DNA of 5,349 nt, from positions 1 through 5,349 of the forward strand of contig JACIXM010000116.1 in the NCBI GenBank assembly GCA_014360395.1. The letters run 5' to 3'. The translations under genes and the position numbers were made by a program. Shown one piece after another: positions 1 to 5,349 of this stretch. Below the pieces are notes generated by a model. That model made no database searches and was not told where the DNA came from. It saw only the letters and a program-made list of their open reading frames with translations. Every line of letters starts with the position of its first letter. Within the stretch, counting starts at the first letter, position 1. The stretch is from Actinotalea sp. (lineage in GTDB: Bacteria; Actinomycetota; Actinomycetes; Actinomycetales; Cellulomonadaceae).

Positions 1-24
1 GGGCCCGCCCACCTCGGCGGGCCC
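1..24 (-). terminator. GC-rich hairpin downstream of the protease gene, probable transcription terminator
   Basis: A perfect 9-bp inverted repeat is visible: GGGCCCGCC at 1-9 and GGCGGGCCC at 16-24, with a 6-nt loop. It lies 15 nt beyond the stop codon of the minus-strand protease, where an intrinsic terminator is expected. Whether a T-tract follows on the minus strand cannot be seen because the window ends at base 1. Many high-GC actinobacterial terminators lack a clear T-tract. The repeat could also terminate a converging gene to the left. Confidence 0.7.
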
Positions 25-39
25 GCACCGGTCACGCCG

Positions 40-2670
40 TCACGGACGGTCGATCACGAAGTGCGGCGACGTCCACGTCTCCCAGTGATCGGGGTTCGCG
101 GAGTCCCCGTTCGCCTTGAGGACGGAGAGCACGGCGTAGTACGTGCCGTCGGGCACCGTGTACGTCTTGCGACCTCCCACCGTGACGCCGTCGATCGGAA
201 GGACGAAGAACCCCTGGGCAGTCGAGTTGCGTGCGACGTAGCTCTCCTCCAGCGCCCGGTGCCAGGACCGCCCTCTGCTGTCGAAGAGCTCGACCCGCAG
301 GGTGCGGGCGGGGTGGTCCAGGTGGGCGAGGACGAACGGCACGTCCAATCCCTGCAGGGTGAAGACCTCGTTCGCTCCCACCAGGCCGAAGTTGACCCCG
401 TTCGGGGTCCAGCCCAGCGCGGGGAGGCCGAACCCGCCCGACGTCAGGACCCGCTTGGTCTGGTAGTCACCCGCCATGCCCGCGTACGGCACCCGCAGCA
501 CCTCTCCGCCCTCAGAGGTGAGCGTCAGGTAGCCGCCGTAGAGCGAGTGCTCCGCCAAGACGGGGTTGGCGGTGATCGTGACGTCGACGGTGGCAGAGCC
601 CCGTGCCGGGACGGTGACTGTCGGCGCGCTGAACGACACCGTGGCGTAGCCGGTGAGGAAGGACGGCGTGAAGGTGTTCGGCCCGGTGCTCAGCGCCGGA
701 TCGTGGCCGAGGTCGTAGGTGACGTCCGTGGGTCCAGCGTTGCGGAGGGTGAGCGTCCGCGTGACGGGCCCCGCATCGCTCTCACCAGCGGAGATCGCCG
801 AGGGCTGGACCGAGGCGGTCGCGGTGACCGCGCCCACGAGGTCCACCATCCCGGCGCCCTGACGGTGCACGTTGTCGAGCAGCCCGAGACCGGGATTGCC
901 CCACCAGACGCCCGGGTCAGCGCTGTTCTGCAGGATGCCCCGCACCGCCTGGGCGGGCGTGCGCGGCTTCGCCTCCAGCAGGAGAGCCACCGCGCCGGCG
1001 ACGTGCGGGGAGGCCATCGAGGTGCCGCCGAGCGTGGCGTAGCCGCCCAGCTCCAGCGGGAACGTCGAGTAGATCAGCCCGCCCGGAGCGCCGAGGTCGG
1101 GCTTGAGACTGAGATCCGGTGCCAACCCGTAGGAGCTGAAGCTCGAGATCAGCCCAGCGGTCGGGACCGGTGAGGACGTGACCTGGTCCGTCCAGGTCAG
1201 CTCGACGGCGCCCCCGGCCAGACGTCCGTCCAGCAGCACGCCGTCCGCCGCACTGATCGTGATCACCGGGATGGTGATCGCAGGAGTTCCCGCGACGGTC
1301 GCCGCGAAGCTGCCGGCGACGTTGTTGTAGATCACCACTGCCGAGGCGCCGGCGTTCTGCGCGTTGCGCGCCTTCTCGTAGAAGGAGCACGTCCCTCGCC
1401 GCACCAGGGCCGCCGTACCGGTCAGGTCCTCCAGGACCGCCGCGCCGCACGCGTCATTGACGGAGGTGGCTGAGCCGGTGCGCCTCATCGGCAGCGTGCC
1501 GGACGTCGGCGGCGCGGGCGCCGCTGCGGCCGTGGCGTAGCCGATCGCCCGGTCGTCCGGGGAGACGGTGAACGCCGACTGGCGGTTGAAGGTGTTGTCG
1601 TAGGAGGCGACACCGATCACCTTCTCGCCGACACCAGGTGCCCCCGCCGAGTACAGACCGTTGGCGCCGCTGTTGCCGATCGACGCGACGACGACGACGC
1701 CGCGGTTCACCAGGCGCGTCGCGGCCATGGCCGTGGGGTACTGCGGCCACTGGAACGACGAGCCGAGCGACATGTTGACGACCTGGACCCGGTCGGACAG
1801 GGCCCGCTCCATCGCGGCGAGGATGACGTCCGCGCTGGAGCTCCCGGTGCACCCGAACACGCGGTACGCCGCGAGCCGGGCGCCCGGCGCTACCCCGGTC
1901 AGGGCGCCGTCGGCCGCGGCGATGCCGGCCACGTGGGTGCCGTGGCCGTCGCAGTCGTCCGGGTCGTCGTCGGGCGCCGGGACCGGCTGGTAGGCCGGCG
2001 ACGAGGGATCCGCGTTGTAGGCGTCGCCGACGAAGTCGTACCCCCTCTCCACCTTGAAGCCGGGCCCGAACCCGCCGCCGAGATCGGGGTGGTCGTAGTC
2101 CACACCCGAGTCGATGATGCCGATGAGGACGCCGGCACCGGTGTACCCGAGCTCCTCGTGCACCACCGACGCGCCGGTCATGTCGACCGCCGTCGCGAGG
2201 TCGGGGAGCGAGTCCGGTGCGGTCTCCGGGAGGGCGACGGTCTCCACGGGATAGACCGCCTTCACCCCGGTGAGGCGCGCGAGCGCCGCGACCTGGTGGG
2301 GCTCGACCTCCACCGAGAACCCGTTGAAGAGGGTGCTGAACTCACCGCGCTCGGTCACGACGACGCCGGCCTTCTTCGCGTCCGCCCGGAACGCCCGGTG
2401 CTCGGCCGCCACCGTCGCCGGCGAGGTCCCGTCCGCGGTAGGCCCGCTGGCGAGTTCCACGAACCAGCGTCGCGGCAACGCATCCGTCGCCGGGTCGGCG
2501 GCTTCCCCGGCGACCGGCGGGACGACCGTCGGCTCCAGCTCGACGACGTCGTCCCCCGAGGCCGCCGAGACCCCGCCGGTGAGGGCGAGCGCGGAGCAGG
2601 CGGCGATGAGGACGGACCGTCGAACACGGTGAGCACGTACGGGGGCACGCATGAGCGGTGACGAGCGCAT
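40..2670 (-). CDS. Secreted subtilisin-family (S8) serine protease with PA domain, Vpr-like
   Basis: Predicted extracellular endopeptidase of 876 aa. Residues 1-36 look like a signal peptide: a basic stretch ending in RVRR, a hydrophobic core, and an AxA-like site after VSA. An I9-type propeptide spans about 68-146. The S8 catalytic domain (about 177-615) has the full triad: Asp187 in IIDSG, His243 in DGHGTHVAG and Ser551 in GGTSMASPH, with oxyanion Asn333 in ASIGNSG. A PA domain is inserted at about 372-488; its Cys408 and Cys428 could pair. Residues 620-735 look like an Fn3-type sandwich, and 736-876 match the C-terminal region of Vpr-like proteases (LDHPARTLRVELFDS, then NSTAQGFF). No LPXTG motif or C-terminal membrane segment is visible, so release into the medium is likely. 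The start at 2670 was chosen because AGAGAGG lies 7 nt upstream. An in-frame ATG at 2736 would add 22 poorly supported residues ahead of the signal peptide, and one at 2652 lacks a good site. The fold call is firm; the substrate is unknown. Confidence 0.95.
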   Translation of the reverse strand: MRSSPLMRAPVRAHRVRRSVLIAACSALALTGGVSAASGDDVVELEPTVVPPVAGEAADPATDALPRRWFVELASGPTADGTSPATVAAEHRAFRADAKKAGVVVTERGEFSTLFNGFSVEVEPHQVAALARLTGVKAVYPVETVALPETAPDSLPDLATAVDMTGASVVHEELGYTGAGVLIGIIDSGVDYDHPDLGGGFGPGFKVERGYDFVGDAYNADPSSPAYQPVPAPDDDPDDCDGHGTHVAGIAAADGALTGVAPGARLAAYRVFGCTGSSSADVILAAMERALSDRVQVVNMSLGSSFQWPQYPTAMAATRLVNRGVVVVASIGNSGANGLYSAGAPGVGEKVIGVASYDNTFNRQSAFTVSPDDRAIGYATAAAAPAPPTSGTLPMRRTGSATSVNDACGAAVLEDLTGTAALVRRGTCSFYEKARNAQNAGASAVVIYNNVAGSFAATVAGTPAITIPVITISAADGVLLDGRLAGGAVELTWTDQVTSSPVPTAGLISSFSSYGLAPDLSLKPDLGAPGGLIYSTFPLELGGYATLGGTSMASPHVAGAVALLLEAKPRTPAQAVRGILQNSADPGVWWGNPGLGLLDNVHRQGAGMVDLVGAVTATASVQPSAISAGESDAGPVTRTLTLRNAGPTDVTYDLGHDPALSTGPNTFTPSFLTGYATVSFSAPTVTVPARGSATVDVTITANPVLAEHSLYGGYLTLTSEGGEVLRVPYAGMAGDYQTKRVLTSGGFGLPALGWTPNGVNFGLVGANEVFTLQGLDVPFVLAHLDHPARTLRVELFDSRGRSWHRALEESYVARNSTAQGFFVLPIDGVTVGGRKTYTVPDGTYYAVLSVLKANGDSANPDHWETWTSPHFVIDRP

Positions 2671-2676
2671 CGGTGG

Positions 2677-2684
2677 ACCTCTCT
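2677..2684 (-). promoter_or_regulatory. Ribosome binding site deciding the protease start
   Basis: On the minus strand AGAGAGG lies 7 nt before the ATG at 2670-2668. It favours this start over the upstream in-frame ATG at 2736, and the signal peptide then begins at a normal distance from the N-terminus. Confidence 0.7.
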
Positions 2685-2714
2685 GTGGCGGCCACCCCCG
2701 CGGTCGGACCCCAT

Positions 2715-2751
2715 TGTCCGCCAGCCGTGTGATCACGGCACAGATCGGACA
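2715..2751. repeat. Nested inverted repeat between the ATPase and protease genes
   Basis: Outer arms TGTCCG (2715-2720) and CGGACA (2746-2751) enclose inner arms GCCGTG (2724-2729) and CACGGC (2734-2739) around a 4-nt loop. The centre also contains the 8-bp palindrome GTGATCAC (2729-2736). It lies 37 nt beyond the ATPase stop and 44 nt before the protease start. No T-tract follows on the minus strand. It may be a weak terminator or attenuator, or an operator for a dimeric regulator of the protease; the sequence does not decide between them. Confidence 0.4.
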
Positions 2752-2788
2752 TCTCGGGCGGAAGGCCGCGGGCTGTCAGCTCGTGCCA

Positions 2789-4963
2789 TCACCCAGCCGC
2801 GACCCGTGCCGGGTCCAGGTCCAGCCGCCGCAGCAGCTGCGCGTTGAGTGCGACGACGATGGTCGAGACCGACATGAGGACCGCCCCGACCGCCGGCGAC
2901 AGGACGAACCCGGCCCAGGCCAGCACCCCCGCCGCCAGCGGCACGGCGAGAAGGTTGTACCCCGTCGCCCAGACGAGGTTCTCCCACATCTTGCGGTAGG
3001 AGCCCTTGGACAGGGCGATGACGGACACGACGCCGCGCGGGTCGTCCGAGGCGAGCACCACGCCCGCCGACTCGATCGCGACGTCCGTCCCCGCGCCGAT
3101 CGCCAGGCCGACGTCGGCGCGGGTCAGCGCGGGGGCGTCGTTGACGCCGTCGCCGGCCATCGCGACCTTCCGCCCGCGGGCCTGCAGCTCAGCGACCTTC
3201 GCGTCCTTCTGGTCCGGCAGCACCTCGGCGAAGACCTCGTCGATGCCGAGCTGCGCCGCGACGGCCTCGGCGACGTGCCGGGCGTCACCGGTCACCATCG
3301 CCACCCGGACGCCGTGCCGGTGCAGCGCGTCCACGGCTGCCTTGGACTCCGGCCGGATCGCGTCCGCGACGGCCAGCGCCCCGACGACCCGACCGTCGAC
3401 GACGACGTGCAGCACGCTCGCCGCCTGCGCCGTCCAGCGGTCGGTGTGCACGGCGAGGTCCTGCGGGACCCCCGCGCCGAGCTCGGCGAGCAGCGCCGGG
3501 CCGCCGACGTGCACGGTCCGGCCGCCGACGACGGCCTGCACGCCCCGCCCGGGCAGCGTCCGGAAGTCGGCGACCACCGGCCGCTCCCCCGTGTGCGCCG
3601 CGACGATCGCCCGCGCCACCGGGTGCTCGCTGTCCGCCTCGACGGCGGCGGCGAGCGCGAGCAGGTCCGCGTCGGTGGTGCCCTCCGCGGCAGCGTGCCC
3701 GACGAGCGTCAGACGGCCGGTCGTCAGGGTGCCGGTCTTGTCGAAGAGCACGGTGTCGACGGTCCGCATGCGCTCCAGCGCGAGCCGGTCCTTGACCAGG
3801 ACGCCGGCGCGCGCCGCCCGTTCCGTGGAGATCGCGATGACCAGCGGGATGGCCAGCCCGAGGGCGTGGGGGCAGGCGATGACCAGGACCGTGACGGTCC
3901 GCTCGACGGCACCGAACGTCTCCCCGAGGAGGCTCCAGACGATGAACGTGACGACCCCCACGCCGAGCGCGAACCAGAAGAGGAACGCCGCCGCGCGGTC
4001 CGCGAGCGCCTGGGCGCGCGAGCTCGAGGCCTGGGCGTCGGCGACCAGCCGCTGGATCCCGGCGAGCGCGGTGTCCTCACCGATGGCGGTGACCTCGACG
4101 CGGATCGTCGAGTCCGTCGCGACCGTGCCGCCGACCACCTGCTCACCGCGCTCGCGGCGCACCGGGCGGGACTCGCCCGTGATCATCGACTCGTCCATGT
4201 GGGCGCTGCCGACGACGACGACGCCGTCCGCGGGCACCCGCCCGCCGGCGCGCACCAGGACGACGTCGCCGGTGCGCAGCTCCTGCAGCGGCACCTCCAC
4301 CGTGCCGTCGGCGGTGACCTTCTCGGCGAGGTCCGGCAGGAGCGCCGCGAGCGCGTCGAGCGCCCCGGAGGCCGCCCCGAGGGCCCGCATCTCCAGCCAG
4401 TGCCCGAGCAGCATGATCACGACGAGGAGCGCGAGCTCCCACCAGAAGTCCAGCCCCTCCAGCAGCCCGAGGGTCGTCGCCCACGACGCGACGAACGCGA
4501 CGGTGATGGCGAGCGAGACCAGGAGCATCATCCCCGGCCGGCGCGCCCGCGCCTCGGTGACGGCTCCGGTCAGGAAGGGCCACCCGCCGTAGACGTAGAC
4601 CACGGTGCCCAGCACCGGGGAGATCCACGTCGCGCCGGGGAACGACGGCGGCATGTACCCGAGCAGCTCGGCGAACATGTGGCTGAAGAACACCACCGGG
4701 ACGGCGAGGACCAGGCTCAGCCAGAACCGGTCGCGGAACTGCGCGACGTGGTGGCCGTGACCGGCGTTCCCGTGCCCGGCGTGCGCCTCGGCAGCCGAAC
4801 CCTGGTGGCCACCGTGCGTACCGTGCCCCTCGTGGCCGCCGTGCACCGCGGGGTGGCCGCGCTCCGCCGGGTCGTGCACCGCGGAGTGCTCGTGCTCCGC
4901 GGAGTGCTCGTGCTCCGCGGCGACGGCGCCGCGGTGGTGGTCGTGCCCCTGATGGCTGCTCAT
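2789..4963 (-). CDS. copB: CopB-type copper-translocating P-type ATPase (P1B-3, CPH motif)
   Basis: Predicted inner-membrane ATPase of 724 aa that exports copper (or silver) at the cost of ATP. Residues 1-72 contain 20 histidines and no CXXC metal-binding (HMA) domain. About eight membrane segments are visible (near 79-101, 112-134, 144-166, 173-192, 325-346, 355-378, 663-686 and 690-710). Motifs: TGES at 262-265 (actuator), Cys364-Pro365-His366 in membrane segment 6, DKTGT with phospho-acceptor Asp408, SEHP with His447-Pro448 in the nucleotide-binding domain, TGD at 558-560, and GDGVNDAP at 604-611. GYN (668-670) and MSVST with Asn707 fit segments 7 and 8 of the CPH class, known from Archaeoglobus CopB and often linked to Cu(II) or Ag(I). 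Two ATGs stand in tandem at 4966 and 4963. AGGAG is 3 nt from the first and 6 nt from the second, so the second was chosen; either is possible. An upstream CsoR-like operator supports a copper role. Metal preference is inferred. Confidence 0.95.
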   Translation of the reverse strand: MSSHQGHDHHRGAVAAEHEHSAEHEHSAVHDPAERGHPAVHGGHEGHGTHGGHQGSAAEAHAGHGNAGHGHHVAQFRDRFWLSLVLAVPVVFFSHMFAELLGYMPPSFPGATWISPVLGTVVYVYGGWPFLTGAVTEARARRPGMMLLVSLAITVAFVASWATTLGLLEGLDFWWELALLVVIMLLGHWLEMRALGAASGALDALAALLPDLAEKVTADGTVEVPLQELRTGDVVLVRAGGRVPADGVVVVGSAHMDESMITGESRPVRRERGEQVVGGTVATDSTIRVEVTAIGEDTALAGIQRLVADAQASSSRAQALADRAAAFLFWFALGVGVVTFIVWSLLGETFGAVERTVTVLVIACPHALGLAIPLVIAISTERAARAGVLVKDRLALERMRTVDTVLFDKTGTLTTGRLTLVGHAAAEGTTDADLLALAAAVEADSEHPVARAIVAAHTGERPVVADFRTLPGRGVQAVVGGRTVHVGGPALLAELGAGVPQDLAVHTDRWTAQAASVLHVVVDGRVVGALAVADAIRPESKAAVDALHRHGVRVAMVTGDARHVAEAVAAQLGIDEVFAEVLPDQKDAKVAELQARGRKVAMAGDGVNDAPALTRADVGLAIGAGTDVAIESAGVVLASDDPRGVVSVIALSKGSYRKMWENLVWATGYNLLAVPLAAGVLAWAGFVLSPAVGAVLMSVSTIVVALNAQLLRRLDLDPARVAAG
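4748..4954 (-). other. Histidine-rich cytosolic N-terminal region of the ATPase
   Basis: Codons 4-72 of the ATPase encode 20 histidines in patterns such as HDHH, EHEH, HGGHEGHGTH and HGHH, before the first membrane segment. In CopB-type pumps such regions bind copper and tune the activity in place of a CXXC domain; that role here is inferred from the family. No cysteine is present in this region. Confidence 0.85.
4879..4920. repeat. 18-bp tandem repeat within the histidine-rich region
   Basis: The unit GGAGTGCTCGTGCTCCGC occurs exactly twice in a row at 4883-4900 and 4901-4918, with matching flanks extending it to about 2.3 copies. It encodes the peptide repeat EHEHSA on the minus strand. 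Each unit is also self-complementary (GCGGAG with CTCCGC), so slippage could add or remove six residues, two of them histidine, without breaking the frame. Confidence 0.85.
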
Positions 4964-4967
4964 CATC

Positions 4968-4975
4968 GGCTCCTC
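4968..4975 (-). promoter_or_regulatory. Ribosome binding site of the copper ATPase
   Basis: The minus strand reads GAGAGGAG, CCG and then ATGATG. The AGGAG core is 3 nt from the first ATG and 6 nt from the second, which favours the second ATG (4963) as the main start. Confidence 0.7.
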
Positions 4976-5004
4976 TCGATACCCCCCTGGGGTACCTCGG
5001 CCAA
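4976..5004 (-). promoter_or_regulatory. Candidate promoter of the copper ATPase
   Basis: On the minus strand TTGGCC (5004-4999) and TATCGA (4981-4976) are separated by 17 nt, and the CsoR-like operator occupies the spacer and touches the -10 element. That is a sensible layout for repression. However, transcription would then begin near 4969, inside the ribosome binding site, so the true -10 may lie further upstream. This is a weak call. Confidence 0.3.
4980..4994. promoter_or_regulatory. CsoR-type copper-repressor operator
   Basis: A perfect inverted repeat with 6-nt arms, TACCCC (4980-4985) and GGGGTA (4989-4994), is separated by CCT. The G/C-tract palindrome bounded by TA is the known operator form of CsoR-family Cu(I)-sensing repressors in actinobacteria and Firmicutes. 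It is centred 24 nt upstream of the ATPase start, where a bound repressor would block transcription until copper releases it. RcnR- and FrmR-type relatives use similar G/C-tract sites, but the copper-pump context favours CsoR. No csoR gene lies in the window. Confidence 0.78.
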
Positions 5005-5041
5005 CCGTCCCACCGTCCGGGGTGTTCCCGCAACCGCTCGT

Positions 5042-5059
5042 CTTCATCGAACCTTCATC
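5042..5059. promoter_or_regulatory. OmpR-family response-regulator direct repeat, possible CopR-like box
   Basis: CTTCATC occurs at 5042-5048 and 5053-5059, a period of 11 bp, one helical turn. On the minus strand this reads TGAAGGTTC, GA, TGAAGACGA. It resembles the Corynebacterium glutamicum CopR box as I recall it: two TGAAGATTT copies separated by 2 nt. Tandem sites one turn apart are typical of OmpR-family regulators. The repeat lies 79-96 nt upstream of the ATPase start, suitable for activation, but it is also upstream of the plus-strand genes and could serve either side. Confidence 0.5.
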
Positions 5060-5118
5060 CGGCCGGGTCGACGGCGATCCCGCGCCCCGTTCCCGCGCGG
5101 CGGACCGCCTCCCACCTC

Positions 5119-5124
5119 TAGCGT
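5119..5124 (+). promoter_or_regulatory. Candidate -10 element for the plus-strand genes
   Basis: TAGCGT fits the TANNNT pattern of actinobacterial -10 elements and lies 36 nt before the leader-ORF start codon. No convincing -35 hexamer lies 16-18 nt upstream, where the sequence is only GC-rich. An activator-dependent promoter is possible. Confidence 0.3.
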
Positions 5125-5159
5125 CGAACCGACGGGCAGCGTCGCCTGGAGGAGGAGCG

Positions 5160-5198
5160 ATGACCAGCACCCGACCGACCGCGAGGGCCGACCGATGA
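5160..5198 (+). CDS. 12-codon leader ORF overlapping the dehydrogenase-like gene
   Basis: The ORF encodes MTSTRPTARADR and is preceded by a strong purine-rich site, GGAGGAGGAG, just upstream of its ATG. Its stop overlaps the next start as ATGA (5195-5198), the classic arrangement for translational coupling. All three arginine codons are CGA or AGG, which are uncommon in high-GC actinobacteria. One of them (AGG) is also part of the downstream gene's GAGGG ribosome binding site. No domain can exist at this length. It may be a leader peptide that controls entry into the next gene, or simply a chance ORF beside a strong binding site. No homology is claimed. Confidence 0.4.
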   Translation: MTSTRPTARADR

Positions 5199-5349
5199 GC
5201 GCCTCGACCGACCTCCTGACGCTGGGCGTCGTCGGCAGCTCCCGCAAGCCCGACGAGCGGCGGGTCCCGCTGCACCCGCGCCACCTCGAGCGCATCGACG
5301 CGGACCTGCGCCGGCACGTCGTGCTCGAGACCGGGTACGGGCACCGGTT
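5195..5349 (+). CDS. Partial gene: N5-(carboxyethyl)ornithine synthase-like, AlaDH/PNT N-terminal family
   Basis: Only the first 51 codons are present; the gene runs off the right edge. It starts with ATG at 5195, with GAGGG placed 7 nt upstream, and no alternative start was found in frame back to the strong binding site near 5150. The peptide LGVVGSSRKPDERRVPLHPRHL (about residues 10-31) followed by LETGYGHR fits the substrate-binding N-terminus of the alanine dehydrogenase/transhydrogenase superfamily. It looks closest to proteins annotated N5-(carboxyethyl)ornithine synthase, which reductively join ornithine and pyruvate with NADPH. The Rossmann domain is outside the window, so the exact enzyme cannot be settled; alanine or saccharopine dehydrogenase-like proteins are alternatives. 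It is transcribed away from the copper ATPase and shares its upstream region. Confidence 0.75.
   Translation, partial: MSASTDLLTLGVVGSSRKPDERRVPLHPRHLERIDADLRRHVVLETGYGHR

Noticed and set aside
61..1173. Long plus-strand open frame opposite the protease
   Set aside because: It is the antisense shadow of a high-GC gene. The translation is rich in arginine, glycine and valine without domains, while the minus frame carries a complete S8 protease.
2590..2610. Possible lipobox (IAAC) in the protease signal peptide
   Set aside because: The hydrophobic stretch before the cysteine is only about six residues, and the hydrophobic core continues past it to VSA. Ordinary signal-peptidase cleavage is more likely.
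2758..2769. Small hairpin GCGG-AAGG-CCGC after the ATPase stop as a terminator
   Set aside because: The stem is only 4 bp and has no T-tract; such pairs are common by chance at this GC content.
2671..2788. Protease promoter with CTGACA (2779-2774) as -35
   Set aside because: No hexamer resembling TANNNT lies at a 16-19 nt spacing, so I could not support a promoter call in this gap.
3006..4592. 528-codon plus-strand open frame opposite the ATPase
   Set aside because: The product is low-complexity serine, threonine, alanine and arginine sequence with no motif. The opposite strand encodes all the P-type ATPase motifs.
4748..4954. The repetitive GC-rich stretch as a CRISPR or other repeat array
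   Set aside because: The repetition follows histidine and glycine codons within the ATPase reading frame and has no unique spacers.
4967..5344. In-frame extension of the copper ATPase to a start near 5344, giving 851 aa
   Set aside because: The added 126-127 residues have no domain-like character, cross the CsoR-like operator and run antisense to the plus-strand gene. The ATGATG with AGGAG at 4961-4975 is a far better start.

Overview
The window is very GC-rich, with codon third positions dominated by G and C, and its proteins look actinobacterial. A high-GC actinobacterium, plausibly in Micrococcales, is the most likely source, but this is inferred from style and not from a marker gene. Nothing points to a phage, plasmid, insertion sequence, CRISPR array or RNA gene.

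Layout, from the left. Positions 1-24 hold a perfect GC hairpin that follows the stop codon of the first minus-strand gene. Positions 40-2670 (minus) encode a large secreted subtilisin-family (S8) protease with a propeptide, an inserted PA domain and C-terminal beta-sandwich regions. Positions 2671-2788 are a short intergenic stretch with a nested inverted repeat. Positions 2789-4963 (minus) encode a CopB-type (P1B-3, CPH-motif) copper-transporting P-type ATPase with a strongly histidine-rich N-terminus. Positions 4964-5159 are a divergent control region. On the plus strand, a 12-codon leader ORF (5160-5198) overlaps by ATGA the start of a gene cut by the window edge (5195-5349). That fragment resembles the N-terminus of N5-(carboxyethyl)ornithine synthase, an alanine-dehydrogenase-like family.

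The control region is the most informative part. It has a perfect TACCCC-n3-GGGGTA inverted repeat just upstream of the ATPase, which is the form of a CsoR copper-repressor operator. About 50 bases further upstream is an 11-bp-period direct repeat (TGAAG, 6 nt, TGAAG on the minus strand) resembling the box of OmpR-family copper response regulators such as Corynebacterium CopR. Read together, the ATPase may be under dual copper control: de-repression through CsoR and activation through a two-component system. Neither regulator gene is in the window.

The protease lies downstream of the ATPase on the same strand after 118 bases and has its own ribosome binding site. Functional coupling between the two is not evident. 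I see no clearly new biological system here. The points that most deserve checking are the dual copper-control region and the short coupled leader ORF.
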